Positions 6,362 to 13,775 of a stretch of DNA of 30,010 nt are shown here, in pieces. Within the stretch, counting starts at the first letter, position 1. Each line of letters starts with the position of its first letter. The DNA comes from a virus. Location: positions 1-30,010 of IMG/VR virus record IMGVR_UViG_3300022752_004158; one strand, given 5' to 3'. The notes under the pieces are model-generated. The model ran no database searches. It worked only from the letters and a program-made list of their open reading frames with translations, and had not been told where the DNA came from. Both the position numbers and the translations under genes were made by a program.

Positions 6362-6636
6362 AGATCACCATATTTGAGTAAAAAAGCAGTCCTTGCCTTG
6401 TCGTCAGCAATGTAAATCCTAGTGGTCCATTCGCTGAGTTCCCAGGCCCAACTTGAAGTATTACTAGGATCTTTTAGATGTATCCAAAAGGTTTCTAATT
6501 CTGCACTTGACCCAAAGGTCTGCCAAAACCATTTACGAACATCTAGAAATAATTCCCTTTCAATTTTAGCAAAGGTCACTGCATGTCTAAAATATTCATA
6601 TCCTGAATAACGCCTGTCTAGTTTAATAATCTTCAT
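6349..6636 (-). CDS. Small paralogous protein ending in LKYGD
   Basis: A 95-residue protein, the most divergent of three tandem paralogues. DVRKWFWQTFG corresponds to the xxWCxxxF block, WIHLKDPSNTSSWAW to the aromatic middle, and RIYIADDKARTAFLLKYGD to the final strand-helix. It is first in the operon; its ATG lies 6 nt after the -10 box of a sigma70-type promoter and has no ribosome binding site. Confidence 0.65.
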   Translation of the reverse strand: MKIIKLDRRYSGYEYFRHAVTFAKIERELFLDVRKWFWQTFGSSAELETFWIHLKDPSNTSSWAWELSEWTTRIYIADDKARTAFLLKYGDLCKK

Positions 6637-6642
6637 AGTACT

Positions 6643-6671
6643 ATATTAGCATATATATCTACTTAGGTCAA
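6643..6671 (-). promoter_or_regulatory. Sigma70-type promoter
   Basis: Minus strand: TTGACC (6671-6666), a 17-nt spacer, TAATAT (6648-6643), then 6 nt and ATG at 6636. The -10 hexamer is imperfect, but the spacing and the -35 are good. Probably leaderless. Confidence 0.6.
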
Positions 6672-6685
6672 TAAATAGAACTACA

Positions 6686-7105
6686 ATGGATAAAATTAAA
6701 AAAGCAATTTGGATCGCATTAGGATTTGTTTTCTTAGGCATTGCCTATATCGGTATAGTAACACCTGGTATACCCTGGTCAACACCAACTGTGGTAGCGG
6801 CATTTTGTTTTGCCAAGGGCAGTAAACGTTGGCATGATTGGATTATGAATCACAAGTTATTTGGCCCATTCTTACGCAACTGGAGTGAAAAGCGAGTATT
6901 TCCCAAATATGGAAAATGGGCCATGTTTGTCACAATGGACATAAGTTTATTGATCATTTGGTTTACAACCTACAATTGGAAGCTGACTGCAGGGGTAGGG
7001 TTGATGATGATGTTGGTTGCAATTTGGGCATGGAGATTTCCAGAAACACCTGAAGAATATGATGCTCGCAAAGAGCAAGGTTTAAAAATTGGCTGGATAA
7101 AATAA
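6686..7105 (+). CDS. YbaN/DUF454 family inner membrane protein
   Basis: A 139-residue membrane protein and the only plus-strand gene in the left half. Residues 5-50 match DUF454: a first membrane helix, GIVTPGIPWSTPTVVAAFCFAKGSKRWHDWIMNHK-like spacing with the P-x-x-P-T-P-type turn, FGPFLRNW, then two further membrane helices (about 77-95 and 98-112). E. coli YbaN is the type member; no biochemical function is established. Being alone on the opposite strand suggests independent expression or later acquisition. No clear promoter or ribosome binding site is visible. Confidence 0.8.
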   Translation: MDKIKKAIWIALGFVFLGIAYIGIVTPGIPWSTPTVVAAFCFAKGSKRWHDWIMNHKLFGPFLRNWSEKRVFPKYGKWAMFVTMDISLLIIWFTTYNWKLTAGVGLMMMLVAIWAWRFPETPEEYDARKEQGLKIGWIK

Positions 7106-7134
7106 AAGTTTAAAAACCTCTTATTTTTTACAAA

Positions 7135-7383
7135 TTAAAAAATGCCCTTTTTAGGGGGTTGAACCTTAGGGGCTTCGTTTTTACACTCTTTGGCAAGGGC
7201 AATCGCTCCAACCTTACTGGCACTATCGCCGTTTTTAGCAATGTCGCTGATTGCGGCCCAACATGCTGTCTGTGCCATAGTGTTATCTTTGCTAACACTT
7301 TTCACAGTTTCGTAATACAGTCCATCGGCACTGGCACATCCCGCTAGGGCGATTGCGAACAAAGGTATGGTTAAAATTTTCAT
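7135..7383 (-). CDS. Small lipoprotein
   Basis: An 82-residue lipoprotein: MKILTIPLFAIALAGCAS gives a short signal peptide and lipobox (LAGC, cysteine 16). The mature part of about 67 residues is helical with two more cysteines (CWAAISDIAK, LAKECKNE) and ends in a Pro/Lys-rich tail. The AAGGGG ribosome binding site is strong and a late-type box (CATAAATA, 7401-7408) lies upstream. A lysis role (o-spanin-like) is possible but there is no partner gene or motif to show it. Confidence 0.7.
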   Translation of the reverse strand: MKILTIPLFAIALAGCASADGLYYETVKSVSKDNTMAQTACWAAISDIAKNGDSASKVGAIALAKECKNEAPKVQPPKKGIF

Positions 7384-7400
7384 GATGATTCCCCTTGAAT

Positions 7401-7408
7401 TATTTATG
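7401..7408 (-). promoter_or_regulatory. Late-type promoter box
   Basis: CATAAATA on the minus strand, 17 nt before the lipoprotein ATG and inside the end of the exonuclease gene; it leaves a short leader with the AAGGGG site. Confidence 0.45.
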
Positions 7409-7934
7409 CACTTAATTTTCTCAACTGTGAAAAAACATTTTGAACTCCTACAGCCTGTCTACGTGCATCTTGCAGAGCATCGTGTTTGGAATCTTTAGGC
7501 ATACAGGGATCAAATCCTAGATCAAACAGTGTACGAGTATCACGTAATTGCCAATAATTCCAAGGTAAGTTTTTGTTTAATTGACGATATATGTTTTCTA
7601 TGATTACCAAATCAAATGTGGCGCCGTGACTCCAAAACGCAGAACACCCCCAAGCAAATTTATGAAAACGATCCATTGCATCCGCTAAAGGTATGCGATC
7701 ATTTGGACTAAATGCTTCTTCCATAATAGCAGGATCCTGCTTGCTCCACCAATCTAGAGTGTTTGGATCGATTTCTCTTTTGAGTTTGTCTTGATCGTCT
7801 AGATCAATTTTAAAATATAACTCATCAGCAATATCATCGCTGTAAGGATCAAAGTGAACAGCGCCTAATGAAAGGACCACAGCGTTTGGGGAGACTGCCA
7901 TAGTCTCCATATCGATCATTAGATGTTTTGCCAT
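7404..7934 (-). CDS. dexA: DexA-like DEDDh 3'-5' exonuclease
   Basis: A 176-residue exonuclease of the DnaQ/RNase-T fold. LMIDMETM supplies the first acidic pair (D8, E10), FWSHGATFDLVII the second Asp, and KHDALQDARRQ the His and last Asp of the DEDDh set. DPNTLDWWSKQDPA matches the STIEWWKNQSPEA block of T4 DexA, which degrades single-stranded DNA; related Rv2179c-type proteins act on RNA. At 176 residues it is shorter than T4 DexA (227). It lies 18 nt downstream of the gene at 7953-8141, in the same transcript. Confidence 0.85.
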   Translation of the reverse strand: MAKHLMIDMETMAVSPNAVVLSLGAVHFDPYSDDIADELYFKIDLDDQDKLKREIDPNTLDWWSKQDPAIMEEAFSPNDRIPLADAMDRFHKFAWGCSAFWSHGATFDLVIIENIYRQLNKNLPWNYWQLRDTRTLFDLGFDPCMPKDSKHDALQDARRQAVGVQNVFSQLRKLSA

Positions 7935-7952
7935 TTTGGCTTTCTATTAAAG

Positions 7953-8141
7953 TTATTGTTGATCAAATAAACTATTAAAGATATTATCTTCTTTATTATC
8001 TTTATTTTTCCTAATGCCAGGGCGTTCTATTTTCTTCCCCATCCCAGGGTGTTTTCCTGATCGGATAGCTTGTCCTGCTAGGGCAGATTGATAAATCTCT
8101 TCTGGTACATAAAATCTTTTTCTGTGTGTTATATACGTCAT
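7953..8141 (-). CDS. Small basic hypothetical protein, start uncertain
   Basis: A 62-codon frame. The product is basic and polar (GKHPGMGKKIERPGIRKNKDNK) with a short acidic tail, and the sequence FYVPEEIYQSAL suggests one helix. The ATG at 8141 directly abuts the -10 hexamer of a consensus promoter, so a transcript from it would begin inside codon 2 or 3. Either the true start is further in, the transcript comes from upstream, or translation uses a non-standard start. No family is recognised. Confidence 0.5.
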   Translation of the reverse strand: MTYITHRKRFYVPEEIYQSALAGQAIRSGKHPGMGKKIERPGIRKNKDNKEDNIFNSLFDQQ

Positions 8142-8170
8142 AGTATAACACGGTTTTACCTATATGTCAA
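8142..8170 (-). promoter_or_regulatory. Consensus sigma70 promoter
   Basis: Minus strand: TTGACA (8170-8165), 17-nt spacer, TATACT (8147-8142). It drives the small gene at 7953-8141 and the dexA-like exonuclease. Confidence 0.8.
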
Positions 8171-8182
8171 CAGTAGATTTGT

Positions 8183-8211
8183 CCAAAATAAAAGGCTCCA
8201 ACGAGCCTTTT
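8183..8211 (-). terminator. Intrinsic terminator
   Basis: AAAAGGCTC and GAGCCTTTT form a 9-bp stem (8190-8211) with a 4-nt loop, followed on the minus strand by TTTTATTTT. It closes the ParB-domain/GIY-YIG transcript and lies just upstream of the next promoter. Confidence 0.85.
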
Positions 8212-8215
8212 ATAC

Positions 8216-8602
8216 TTAAATACCAAGTAAAAATTTTTCTAAATTGTCCGCAGTTAATGGCAAGTATCGTTTTGGGACTTTTTTAACTTTAAACTTATAT
8301 CCATCAATGATATCATCAATTACTTTCTCAAGTGTGGTATAAGTTTGGCTTACCCATTCTGAATGGCCGCGTCCGTCTCTGTCAATGTCCCAATTGAATT
8401 CTTGTTTTGCGGCTTTTTCTAAATTAGCAATAACTCGTGCTGGGCCAATATAAACAACATCAAAACAAGCCACATGACTTTTACGACTGTAGCTGTTTTG
8501 ATACACTCCTAATCGAACAGCAGGACTACCTGTAATACCTACCTTACTATCTAAAGACCCCATAGGGTCCTTGAATATGTAGAACAACTTTTGTCCGTTC
8601 AT
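8216..8602 (-). CDS. GIY-YIG-like (T5orf172/MUG113-type) protein
   Basis: A 128-residue protein. The ATG at 8602 follows the upstream stop by one base; a longer frame exists but would overlap the ParB gene by 120 nt. FYIFKDP (about 7-13) and SKVGITGSP (19-27) correspond to the two short strands of the GIY-YIG fold; R30, the helix with LEKAAKQEF and GHSEWVS fit the T5orf172/MUG113 subfamily, which is common in phages. Most such proteins are uncharacterised; single-domain forms may be nucleases or have lost activity. It forms a two-gene transcript with the ParB-domain gene and ends at a strong terminator. Confidence 0.7.
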   Translation of the reverse strand: MNGQKLFYIFKDPMGSLDSKVGITGSPAVRLGVYQNSYSRKSHVACFDVVYIGPARVIANLEKAAKQEFNWDIDRDGRGHSEWVSQTYTTLEKVIDDIIDGYKFKVKKVPKRYLPLTADNLEKFLLGI

Positions 8603-8603
8603 A

Positions 8604-9815
8604 TTATACTTTCCACTGGATAGTAGGAGCAGGCAACAAGATCTTACCACCTGACTGTTTGTAGAAGTTAATGAGACCGTTAAGCACACGGAACTTGTCA
8701 TGCTGTGGCTGTTCACCGACCGTGGCATTAGAGTTTACTGCACTCCAGTAACTTTCTTTGAGACCTTCTTGCACTTCCTCAGCATCTCCAAAACGCTTGC
8801 TCAACATTTTAGCAAAGTCTGTATCAAAAGATGCAGGCAAGCTAAAACCTTGAATGTTTGCCCACTGATACAAATATGCCATAGGACGATACAACTCTAG
8901 TACCAAGTGTCCTTTCTTCCAATGATTGCGCTGGAAGGCAACTGCACGACTCCAGAATGCGCCATTGCTAGGACCTTGTGTTCCTTCTAGGTCAAAACAT
9001 TCAATACCGCTCTTAATCTGTGTCCATGCACCGTCACGGTCTGCATGGCGACGTGGCATGCATTTATATTGTGCAAGAATATTGTTCATTGCAACAAACT
9101 TAGGATCACGTGTTTCGAGACCAATCATAAAGTCGTCATAAGGAGCCAAAGGACGCTTGTTTAAGCCGTTGATGCGGCGCATATTTGTGCCAGCAATAAA
9201 ACAGCCAAACTTAATGCGTTCTTCGTTAGTATCACCAAAACCTGCGGCTTCAATTTCAGCAGTGGTAAATTGGTCCAAGTCAATTACCCATGCTTGGAAT
9301 TTAGTATAGCCTTTCAATCGGCATACTTGTACAGTGTGGTGCCCGTCCCAAACACAATAAACTACACGACCATCGGTGAGTGTAATTTTAATAATACATG
9401 GAACAATAACACTAGACTCGTCGAAGTCTTTGTAGATTTTTTCTACGTGGTTAGGTGCTACATCTCGTTGGAAGATTGTCCAGAGGTACAGGTCTTTCCA
9501 ATCAATATAGTCAAAATATTCCTTAGGGCGTTTGCCGTTAGCATAGCCAAGATAGTTACTACCGCTAGGGTCGTAATCAAATGTAATTTTGTGATACTGT
9601 GGGCCTAACACAGTTACAATTGCCTGATGGATATCTTCTACAGGAATTGGACCATCGTTGAAGTTCTTGGCCATTTCGCGAAGGTCGATGCTGTCTTCCT
9701 TCATTTCGAATTCGTGTGCAAACTTCTTTACAAACGAAATAATTGCTTGTTTTTTGTTGTAAGGCTTAGCCTTGGTACGTCTGGCTTGTTTAGCCAGGAG
9801 AGTCATTACTGCCAT
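8604..9815 (-). CDS. ParB/Srx-fold domain protein
   Basis: A 403-residue protein with a ParB-like N-terminal domain at about 110-185: WTIFQRDVAPNHVEKIYKDF, a strand, VYCVWDGHHTVQVCRLKGY. In ParB-type CTPases and Srx-fold nucleases this region has a GxxR or DGHHR motif; here it is DGHHT (157-161) without the Arg. The C-terminal half (200-403) is not recognised. Related proteins are frequent in marine T4-like phages. The ATG at 9815 has an AAAGGA site. It is driven by a consensus sigma70 promoter with a 70-nt leader, so early expression is likely. Confidence 0.75.
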   Translation of the reverse strand: MAVMTLLAKQARRTKAKPYNKKQAIISFVKKFAHEFEMKEDSIDLREMAKNFNDGPIPVEDIHQAIVTVLGPQYHKITFDYDPSGSNYLGYANGKRPKEYFDYIDWKDLYLWTIFQRDVAPNHVEKIYKDFDESSVIVPCIIKITLTDGRVVYCVWDGHHTVQVCRLKGYTKFQAWVIDLDQFTTAEIEAAGFGDTNEERIKFGCFIAGTNMRRINGLNKRPLAPYDDFMIGLETRDPKFVAMNNILAQYKCMPRRHADRDGAWTQIKSGIECFDLEGTQGPSNGAFWSRAVAFQRNHWKKGHLVLELYRPMAYLYQWANIQGFSLPASFDTDFAKMLSKRFGDAEEVQEGLKESYWSAVNSNATVGEQPQHDKFRVLNGLINFYKQSGGKILLPAPTIQWKV

Positions 9816-9851
9816 TTTGATTCCTTTGTTCGCTTACTAATTTCAGCATTG

Positions 9852-9884
9852 TTAGATCGTTTTCAACCATTTACTTCCGATCAT
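9852..9884 (-). CDS. Possible 10-residue leader peptide
   Basis: ATG at 9884, only 5 nt from a perfect -10 box, opens a frame of ten codons, MIGSKWLKTI, ending in TAA. It sits in the leader of the ParB-domain gene; GATCG and CGATC at its two ends can pair. The spacing to the -10 is the same as for the metallophosphoesterase gene. Whether it is translated is unknown; chance is a real alternative. Confidence 0.25.
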   Translation of the reverse strand: MIGSKWLKTI

Positions 9885-9889
9885 ACATT

Positions 9890-9918
9890 ATTATAACAAA
9901 AAAATCTCAGAATGTCAA
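9890..9918 (-). promoter_or_regulatory. Perfect sigma70 promoter
   Basis: Minus strand: TTGACA (9918-9913), 17-nt spacer containing a T-rich stretch, TATAAT (9895-9890). The strongest-looking promoter in the window; it drives the ParB-domain gene and lies immediately after the rpsU-like gene. Confidence 0.9.
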
Positions 9919-9919
9919 C

Positions 9920-10165
9920 TTAAAACATCTTTTTAGGTAATTGCTGATCTCGAAGTCTTTTAAGCCAACGAGCACGAGCGGCTCCTGCTTTACGTTTTCT
10001 CACAGTTGTTGGCTTTTCAAAAAACATTTTTTTACGTAAAGTTTCTAAAATTCCGCTGTCGTCCACTTTTTGTTTGAATTTCTTTAGTGCGGTATGGACA
10101 GGCATATCGCCAACTATAACTTTATTGCCGTTGATAATTTTTTTAAGATTTTTGTTGTTGCTCAT
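9920..10165 (-). CDS. rpsU: Ribosomal protein bS21
   Basis: An 81-residue bS21. After a short N-terminal part (MSNNKNLKKIINGNK), VHTALKKFKQKVDDSGILETLRKKMFFEKPTTVRKRK-like text follows bS21 throughout, including the FEKPTT-x-RKR signature and the basic C-terminal helix. The start at 10165 replaces a longer frame that would overlap clpX more; the genes still overlap by 23 nt. bS21 sits at the mRNA exit region of the 30S subunit and helps initiation. Phage copies, known in pelagiphages, may replace host bS21 and bias translation. Confidence 0.92.
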   Translation of the reverse strand: MSNNKNLKKIINGNKVIVGDMPVHTALKKFKQKVDDSGILETLRKKMFFEKPTTVRKRKAGAARARWLKRLRDQQLPKKMF

Positions 10166-11378
10166 TTTTCTTTTTATCGTATAATAAAATCGCAGGTTTC
10201 CCATTGACTGTATCTTTAGTTATCCTAATACTATGAACTCCCTGCTCTCGCATATTAACTGCATCATACTGATAAGGCAGTAGAGTTTTTTCAATAATAT
10301 TTTTCAACCCTCTGGCATTGGTTTTTAGTTCTTTGGCCTTTGCAGCAATTTCCCAAAGACTATCTTTATCAAATTCTAACCTAAGACCATCAATTTCAAA
10401 CATATACTGATACTGCTTTATAATGCTATTTTTAGTATCGATCAAAATCTGTACTAATTGTTCTTCATTAAGTTCTTCTACATTTAAAATTAATCCGAAC
10501 CTTCCTACAAATTCGGGAATTAGCCCATATTTGATAAGGTCCTTAGTACTGACATTATTGTAAAAATGACTAGAATCTGTGGCGCTTACCAAATTGGCAT
10601 TAAAACCTATGGTTCTTGATTCCTGTCTTTGCTGAACAATTTTGTCTAGTCCCACAAAGGCACCACCACAGATAAAAAGTATACCACTGGTATCAATTTC
10701 CTGCATGTCCCCGCCTGGATGCTTTCTTTTGCCGGATATAGGCACCCTTACAATAGAGCCTTCTATCATTTTTAACAGAGCCTGTTGAACTCCTTCGCCA
10801 CTTACATCTCTAGTGATGCTAACACTTTCGCCCTTTCTAGAAATTTTGTCAATTTCATCTATGTAGATAATACCCCTGCTGGCCTTGTCAATATCTCCAT
10901 TACTTTCATTAATGAGTCTGATTAAAATACTTTCAACATCATCACCTACATAGCCTGCCTCTGTTATTCCTGTGGCATCACAAATAGCAAAAGGCAAATC
11001 TAGATATTCTGCTATCTTCCTTGCCATCATGGTTTTCCCACAACCAGTTGGACCTAGTAGTAGCACATTGGTTTTTTCAATTTCTATTTCTTTGTGGGGA
11101 TTATTAATTCTTTTACAGTGTTGGCTGACTGCCACGCTGAGACCTACCTTGGCATAGTCTTGTCCTATAACATAATCATCTAGATACTCTTTAATTTTTA
11201 CTGGATTCAATAATTTTTGAATATCAGTTTTTTCTTTCTTTTCGTCTTTTAATATTTCAACGCAAAGATCAATACATTCATTACATATACCTGCGTTCTC
11301 ACCTACTATTAATTTTTCAACATCATCTTTACTTTTACCACAGAAATCGCAGTCATGTTTCGCTTCTGGCTTTACCAT
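10143..11378 (-). CDS. clpX: ClpX, AAA+ unfoldase
   Basis: A 411-residue, full-length ClpX. The N-terminal C4 zinc domain has C10, C13, C32 and C35. Walker A is GPTGCGKT (109-116), Walker B ends DE at 174-175. All functional loops are kept: pore-1 GYVG (142-145), RKH (218-220) and the ClpP-docking IGF (257-259), with TIGFNANL in place of the usual IGFGA. It should therefore thread tagged proteins into host ClpP, since no ClpP is encoded here. It overlaps the upstream gene by 26 nt and rpsU downstream by 23 nt, so these are translationally coupled. A near-complete host-type ClpX in a phage is unusual. Confidence 0.96.
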   Translation of the reverse strand: MVKPEAKHDCDFCGKSKDDVEKLIVGENAGICNECIDLCVEILKDEKKEKTDIQKLLNPVKIKEYLDDYVIGQDYAKVGLSVAVSQHCKRINNPHKEIEIEKTNVLLLGPTGCGKTMMARKIAEYLDLPFAICDATGITEAGYVGDDVESILIRLINESNGDIDKASRGIIYIDEIDKISRKGESVSITRDVSGEGVQQALLKMIEGSIVRVPISGKRKHPGGDMQEIDTSGILFICGGAFVGLDKIVQQRQESRTIGFNANLVSATDSSHFYNNVSTKDLIKYGLIPEFVGRFGLILNVEELNEEQLVQILIDTKNSIIKQYQYMFEIDGLRLEFDKDSLWEIAAKAKELKTNARGLKNIIEKTLLPYQYDAVNMREQGVHSIRITKDTVNGKPAILLYDKKKNEQQQKS

Positions 11379-11760
11379 TAAATGCCTTCTCTAAAAAATC
11401 TTCAATGTTAGTTATTTTATTATTATTAAGATGTTGACAAATTTGGCTAGTAGTTTCATCTTCTGTCTTATAATAAAAATTTGTTTTTGCCAAAAGATGA
11501 CCTGCAAGAATGCTGGTAATTTTATTAGTGTGATCTAGATCTATTAATTTCATATCGCAACGATTCACCGCATGTAAGAGCCATTCTGTAGCAGGCTCAT
11601 CGTTGTAAAAATAAACATTGATATTCTTATCTATGTCAGACCTACCAAACCATTCGCTGACCTTTAATTGATCCTGATCTTGTAAATGTATGAATAACAA
11701 ACTGATATTTTCATTTTCAAAAAAATCAGGTGGGGTTATTAAAGTTATTTTTGCTTTCAT
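11353..11760 (-). CDS. Conserved hypothetical phage protein
   Basis: A 135-residue protein beginning MKAKITLITPPDFFENENIS. The pattern is mixed alpha/beta: a strand, NVYFYNDEPATEWLLHAVNRCD, then a GHLLAKTNFYYKTED turn and a helix NIEDFLEKAF. It looks like proteins I recall from other marine T4-like phages, with no known function. TAATG joins it to the membrane protein upstream and it overlaps clpX by 26 nt, so the three are made together. Confidence 0.7.
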   Translation of the reverse strand: MKAKITLITPPDFFENENISLLFIHLQDQDQLKVSEWFGRSDIDKNINVYFYNDEPATEWLLHAVNRCDMKLIDLDHTNKITSILAGHLLAKTNFYYKTEDETTSQICQHLNNNKITNIEDFLEKAFNGKARSET

Positions 11761-12953
11761 TACATCCTTGCTTTTATTTCAGATAACATATGCCTAGGAA
11801 CATCATGTATAGTGGCCTTACCTGATTTAATTTTATCTATCCATTCAAATAGAGTAACTTCCTGGCGAGTAAGACCTTCTTTTAGATATTCACTTGATCC
11901 AATAACTTCGTTAGTTTTTGACCATGTGTTGCTTTCAGCCTGTTCTTCATTTTGAACAAACAATGGTTTTTCTTTTGTTTCTTCAACGGGTGCTTTATAT
12001 ACCTGAGGTGGTACTCTTATTCCAGGAACACGATCTATCCATGGTTTATAAAGATAGGACTGATAAACAGGTTGCGGTGCAGATTCTTTTATCTGTTCAA
12101 TTTGATCATCTGTTAATGGACCATCATCAGGTTCATAAGCAGGTTCTGGTTCTTTTAATTGACTCATATTTTGTTGTTCTCTCATATGTGCAAATGTTAT
12201 CTGTGATGCTAATAGTAGTACAACTGCTAGAGGATCAAATACCACCACTATCATAATTATCACCCAACTGACTGCCTTTTCTAAAATATTGGCATCTGGA
12301 TTGTCATCATATAATAATTTCGCTATATATTTGATAGGTCCGACTTCTGCTTCGACCTTACGTACTTCTACAGCGATTGGAGCCTTTGCTTCGTTAAGTT
12401 CAGCGATCTTTCGCTGTTCGGATTCGATATCCTGAAGCAATCTGGTTCGTTCTCTTGCCTGACTGCGTCGGACCTGTATGGCCTTGTCTGCGCCTTGTTC
12501 AGATGTTGAGCGGCCCATTGTTTGGTCTACAGCATCATCCATTTGTTTTAGGGCCTTGCGACTAGCGTCTATATTTTCCTTTGCAATTTTTATTTTTTCA
12601 TCGTACATGGCAATCTTACTCAGCACTTCTCCACCGACTAGATTTTGATCAGAATGTGCCTTGCTTAGAAAACCAAATATTCCCATGGATGTAATAAACA
12701 TTAAGAGAAATATGGCTGCTAATAGATAGATGCGTAGACTGTAGGGCGCAATTTTCCAATTTTGTTTTAACCAAACTGTGGCAACTAATTTTCCTATTTC
12801 TAAAATCACTCCCATTATGATAATAGGAATTACTGCCGCTGAAAAAATAGCAGCCAATCCGGCTACACTGTAATAGATAGCAACTGCTGAGATGCTTAGA
12901 CCTGTTAGCAGTGTAAGGTAAACTATGAGTTTGTCAGTAAAAGTTATGGGCAT
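11760..12953 (-). CDS. Coiled-coil membrane protein of T4-like phages
   Basis: A 397-residue membrane protein. Two or three helices lie in the first 100 residues (LIVYLTLLTGLSISAVAIYY, then IIIMGVILEIGKL and LLAAIFLLMFITSM). A coiled coil of about 110 residues follows (120-205, rich in E, K, R, Q) and then a further pair of helices with the striking FDPLAVVLLLASQ. The C-terminal 150 residues are soluble and Pro/Glu-rich. This type is widespread in marine T4-like phages; the function is unknown. The start has no ribosome binding site and follows a CATAAATA box by 8 nt. Confidence 0.7.
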   Translation of the reverse strand: MPITFTDKLIVYLTLLTGLSISAVAIYYSVAGLAAIFSAAVIPIIIMGVILEIGKLVATVWLKQNWKIAPYSLRIYLLAAIFLLMFITSMGIFGFLSKAHSDQNLVGGEVLSKIAMYDEKIKIAKENIDASRKALKQMDDAVDQTMGRSTSEQGADKAIQVRRSQARERTRLLQDIESEQRKIAELNEAKAPIAVEVRKVEAEVGPIKYIAKLLYDDNPDANILEKAVSWVIIMIVVVFDPLAVVLLLASQITFAHMREQQNMSQLKEPEPAYEPDDGPLTDDQIEQIKESAPQPVYQSYLYKPWIDRVPGIRVPPQVYKAPVEETKEKPLFVQNEEQAESNTWSKTNEVIGSSEYLKEGLTRQEVTLFEWIDKIKSGKATIHDVPRHMLSEIKARM

Positions 12954-12961
12954 AAGGATTT

Positions 12962-12969
12962 TATTTATG
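12962..12969 (-). promoter_or_regulatory. Late-type promoter box
   Basis: CATAAATA on the minus strand with 8 nt to the ATG at 12953. One mismatch from the T4 consensus. Confidence 0.5.
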
Positions 12970-12991
12970 AATCCTTATGCCGACATTAAGT

Positions 12992-13197
12992 TTAGATTTT
13001 TTGTAAAGATTTAAGCAGTATATCAAAATCTTCTTTAGAAAATTTAAGTGCGAACGTGCCCATAGTAGTAGAAATTTCAGTATACGATAAATTTAACTCT
13101 GCGATCTTTCCATAATCTCTTTCCTAGACCATTGATCGTAGGGCCAAATTTCGTTGAGTACATTATTAAGACTATATTGAGGTTTATATTTTAGCAT
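12992..13197 (-). pseudogene. Small gene broken by a frameshift
   Basis: The ATG at 13197 overlaps the end of the preceding gene and opens MLKYKPQYSLNNVLNEIWPY, continuing DQWSRKEIMERSQS to a stop at 13093. In the -1 frame, from about 13123, the text ERDYGKIAELNLSYTEIS and then TTMGTFALKFSKEDFDILLK runs to a stop at 12992. Joined, they give one sensible protein of about 68 residues. A one-base indel near 13115-13125 would do this, either real or an assembly error. No classic slippery heptamer is visible. The alternative is two tiny overlapping genes. Confidence 0.5.
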
Positions 13198-13775
13198 CGT
13201 GCGATGTTTAAATCTGGTAATTTACCTGAGGTATGGACAATATAATCTAAAAGATTTTTTTCTAAATCTTTTTGAATTTTTGACTTACAAATATATTTTT
13301 GATCTTTTATTTTTAAAGGAATTGAAACAATTGGACATTTGTAGGCATAAATTTCTAACAAATTTCCGTTTTTGAAATCTTCGTATAACGCACGGCGTAT
13401 ATTGGTGTCAGTATCGTTCTTGTCATAGAAATAAGAATATCGGCCTAGCCTATTGCTGGTACTTTTGAGAGGTTGATTATTTTTACTGTTCCGTATACCT
13501 AATGGTACACCACATTCACCTATTTTTTTAACAACTCTATTAGATGTTATTGCGTAAACCCAACTGGAATGTTCGTCAAACATTATTTTAGAATCAATAT
13601 CACTATACATCCACTCAATATTATATCTTTCGTGAGCGATTTCAGAGCGATATCTATATTCAATTTTGCAGACTCTTTGGAAATCTAGCGTGTCAAAATC
13701 AGAGATATAAAAACTATTTTCAATCATTTTATAGTTTAATTCTGGTTCTTCATATTCAAAAAATTTTGAAAACAT
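13191..13775 (-). CDS. GIY-YIG-like nuclease-fold protein
   Basis: A 194-residue protein. WVYAITSNRVVKKIGECG (about 72-89) looks like the two strands of a GIY-YIG domain, with K and G before a conserved Arg-containing helix; NRLGRYSYFY and NIRRALYEDFKNGN then fit the rest of the fold. The C-terminal region is basic and helical. The catalytic Tyr/Arg/Glu set was not confirmed, so this could be a DNA-binding relative. Joined to the neighbouring gene by TAATG. Confidence 0.5.
   Translation of the reverse strand: MFSKFFEYEEPELNYKMIENSFYISDFDTLDFQRVCKIEYRYRSEIAHERYNIEWMYSDIDSKIMFDEHSSWVYAITSNRVVKKIGECGVPLGIRNSKNNQPLKSTSNRLGRYSYFYDKNDTDTNIRRALYEDFKNGNLLEIYAYKCPIVSIPLKIKDQKYICKSKIQKDLEKNLLDYIVHTSGKLPDLNIARC

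Noticed and set aside
7106-7134. Bidirectional terminator between converging genes
   Set aside because: AT-rich with A and T runs, but no GC-containing stem could be drawn.
8603-8728. N-terminal extension of the GIY-YIG-like gene
   Set aside because: It would overlap the end of the ParB-domain gene by about 120 nt and has no family similarity; the ATG at 8602 fits better.
9270-9896. Plus-strand open frames over the ParB-domain gene
   Set aside because: Antisense to a well-supported gene; low-complexity hydrophobic translation.
11918-12256. Plus-strand open frame rich in Leu and Val
   Set aside because: Antisense to the Pro/Glu-rich tail of the coiled-coil membrane protein.
13100-13130. Programmed -1 frameshift site
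   Set aside because: No X-XXY-YYZ heptamer at the required register (AGG-AAA-GAG does not slip well), so an indel is more likely.
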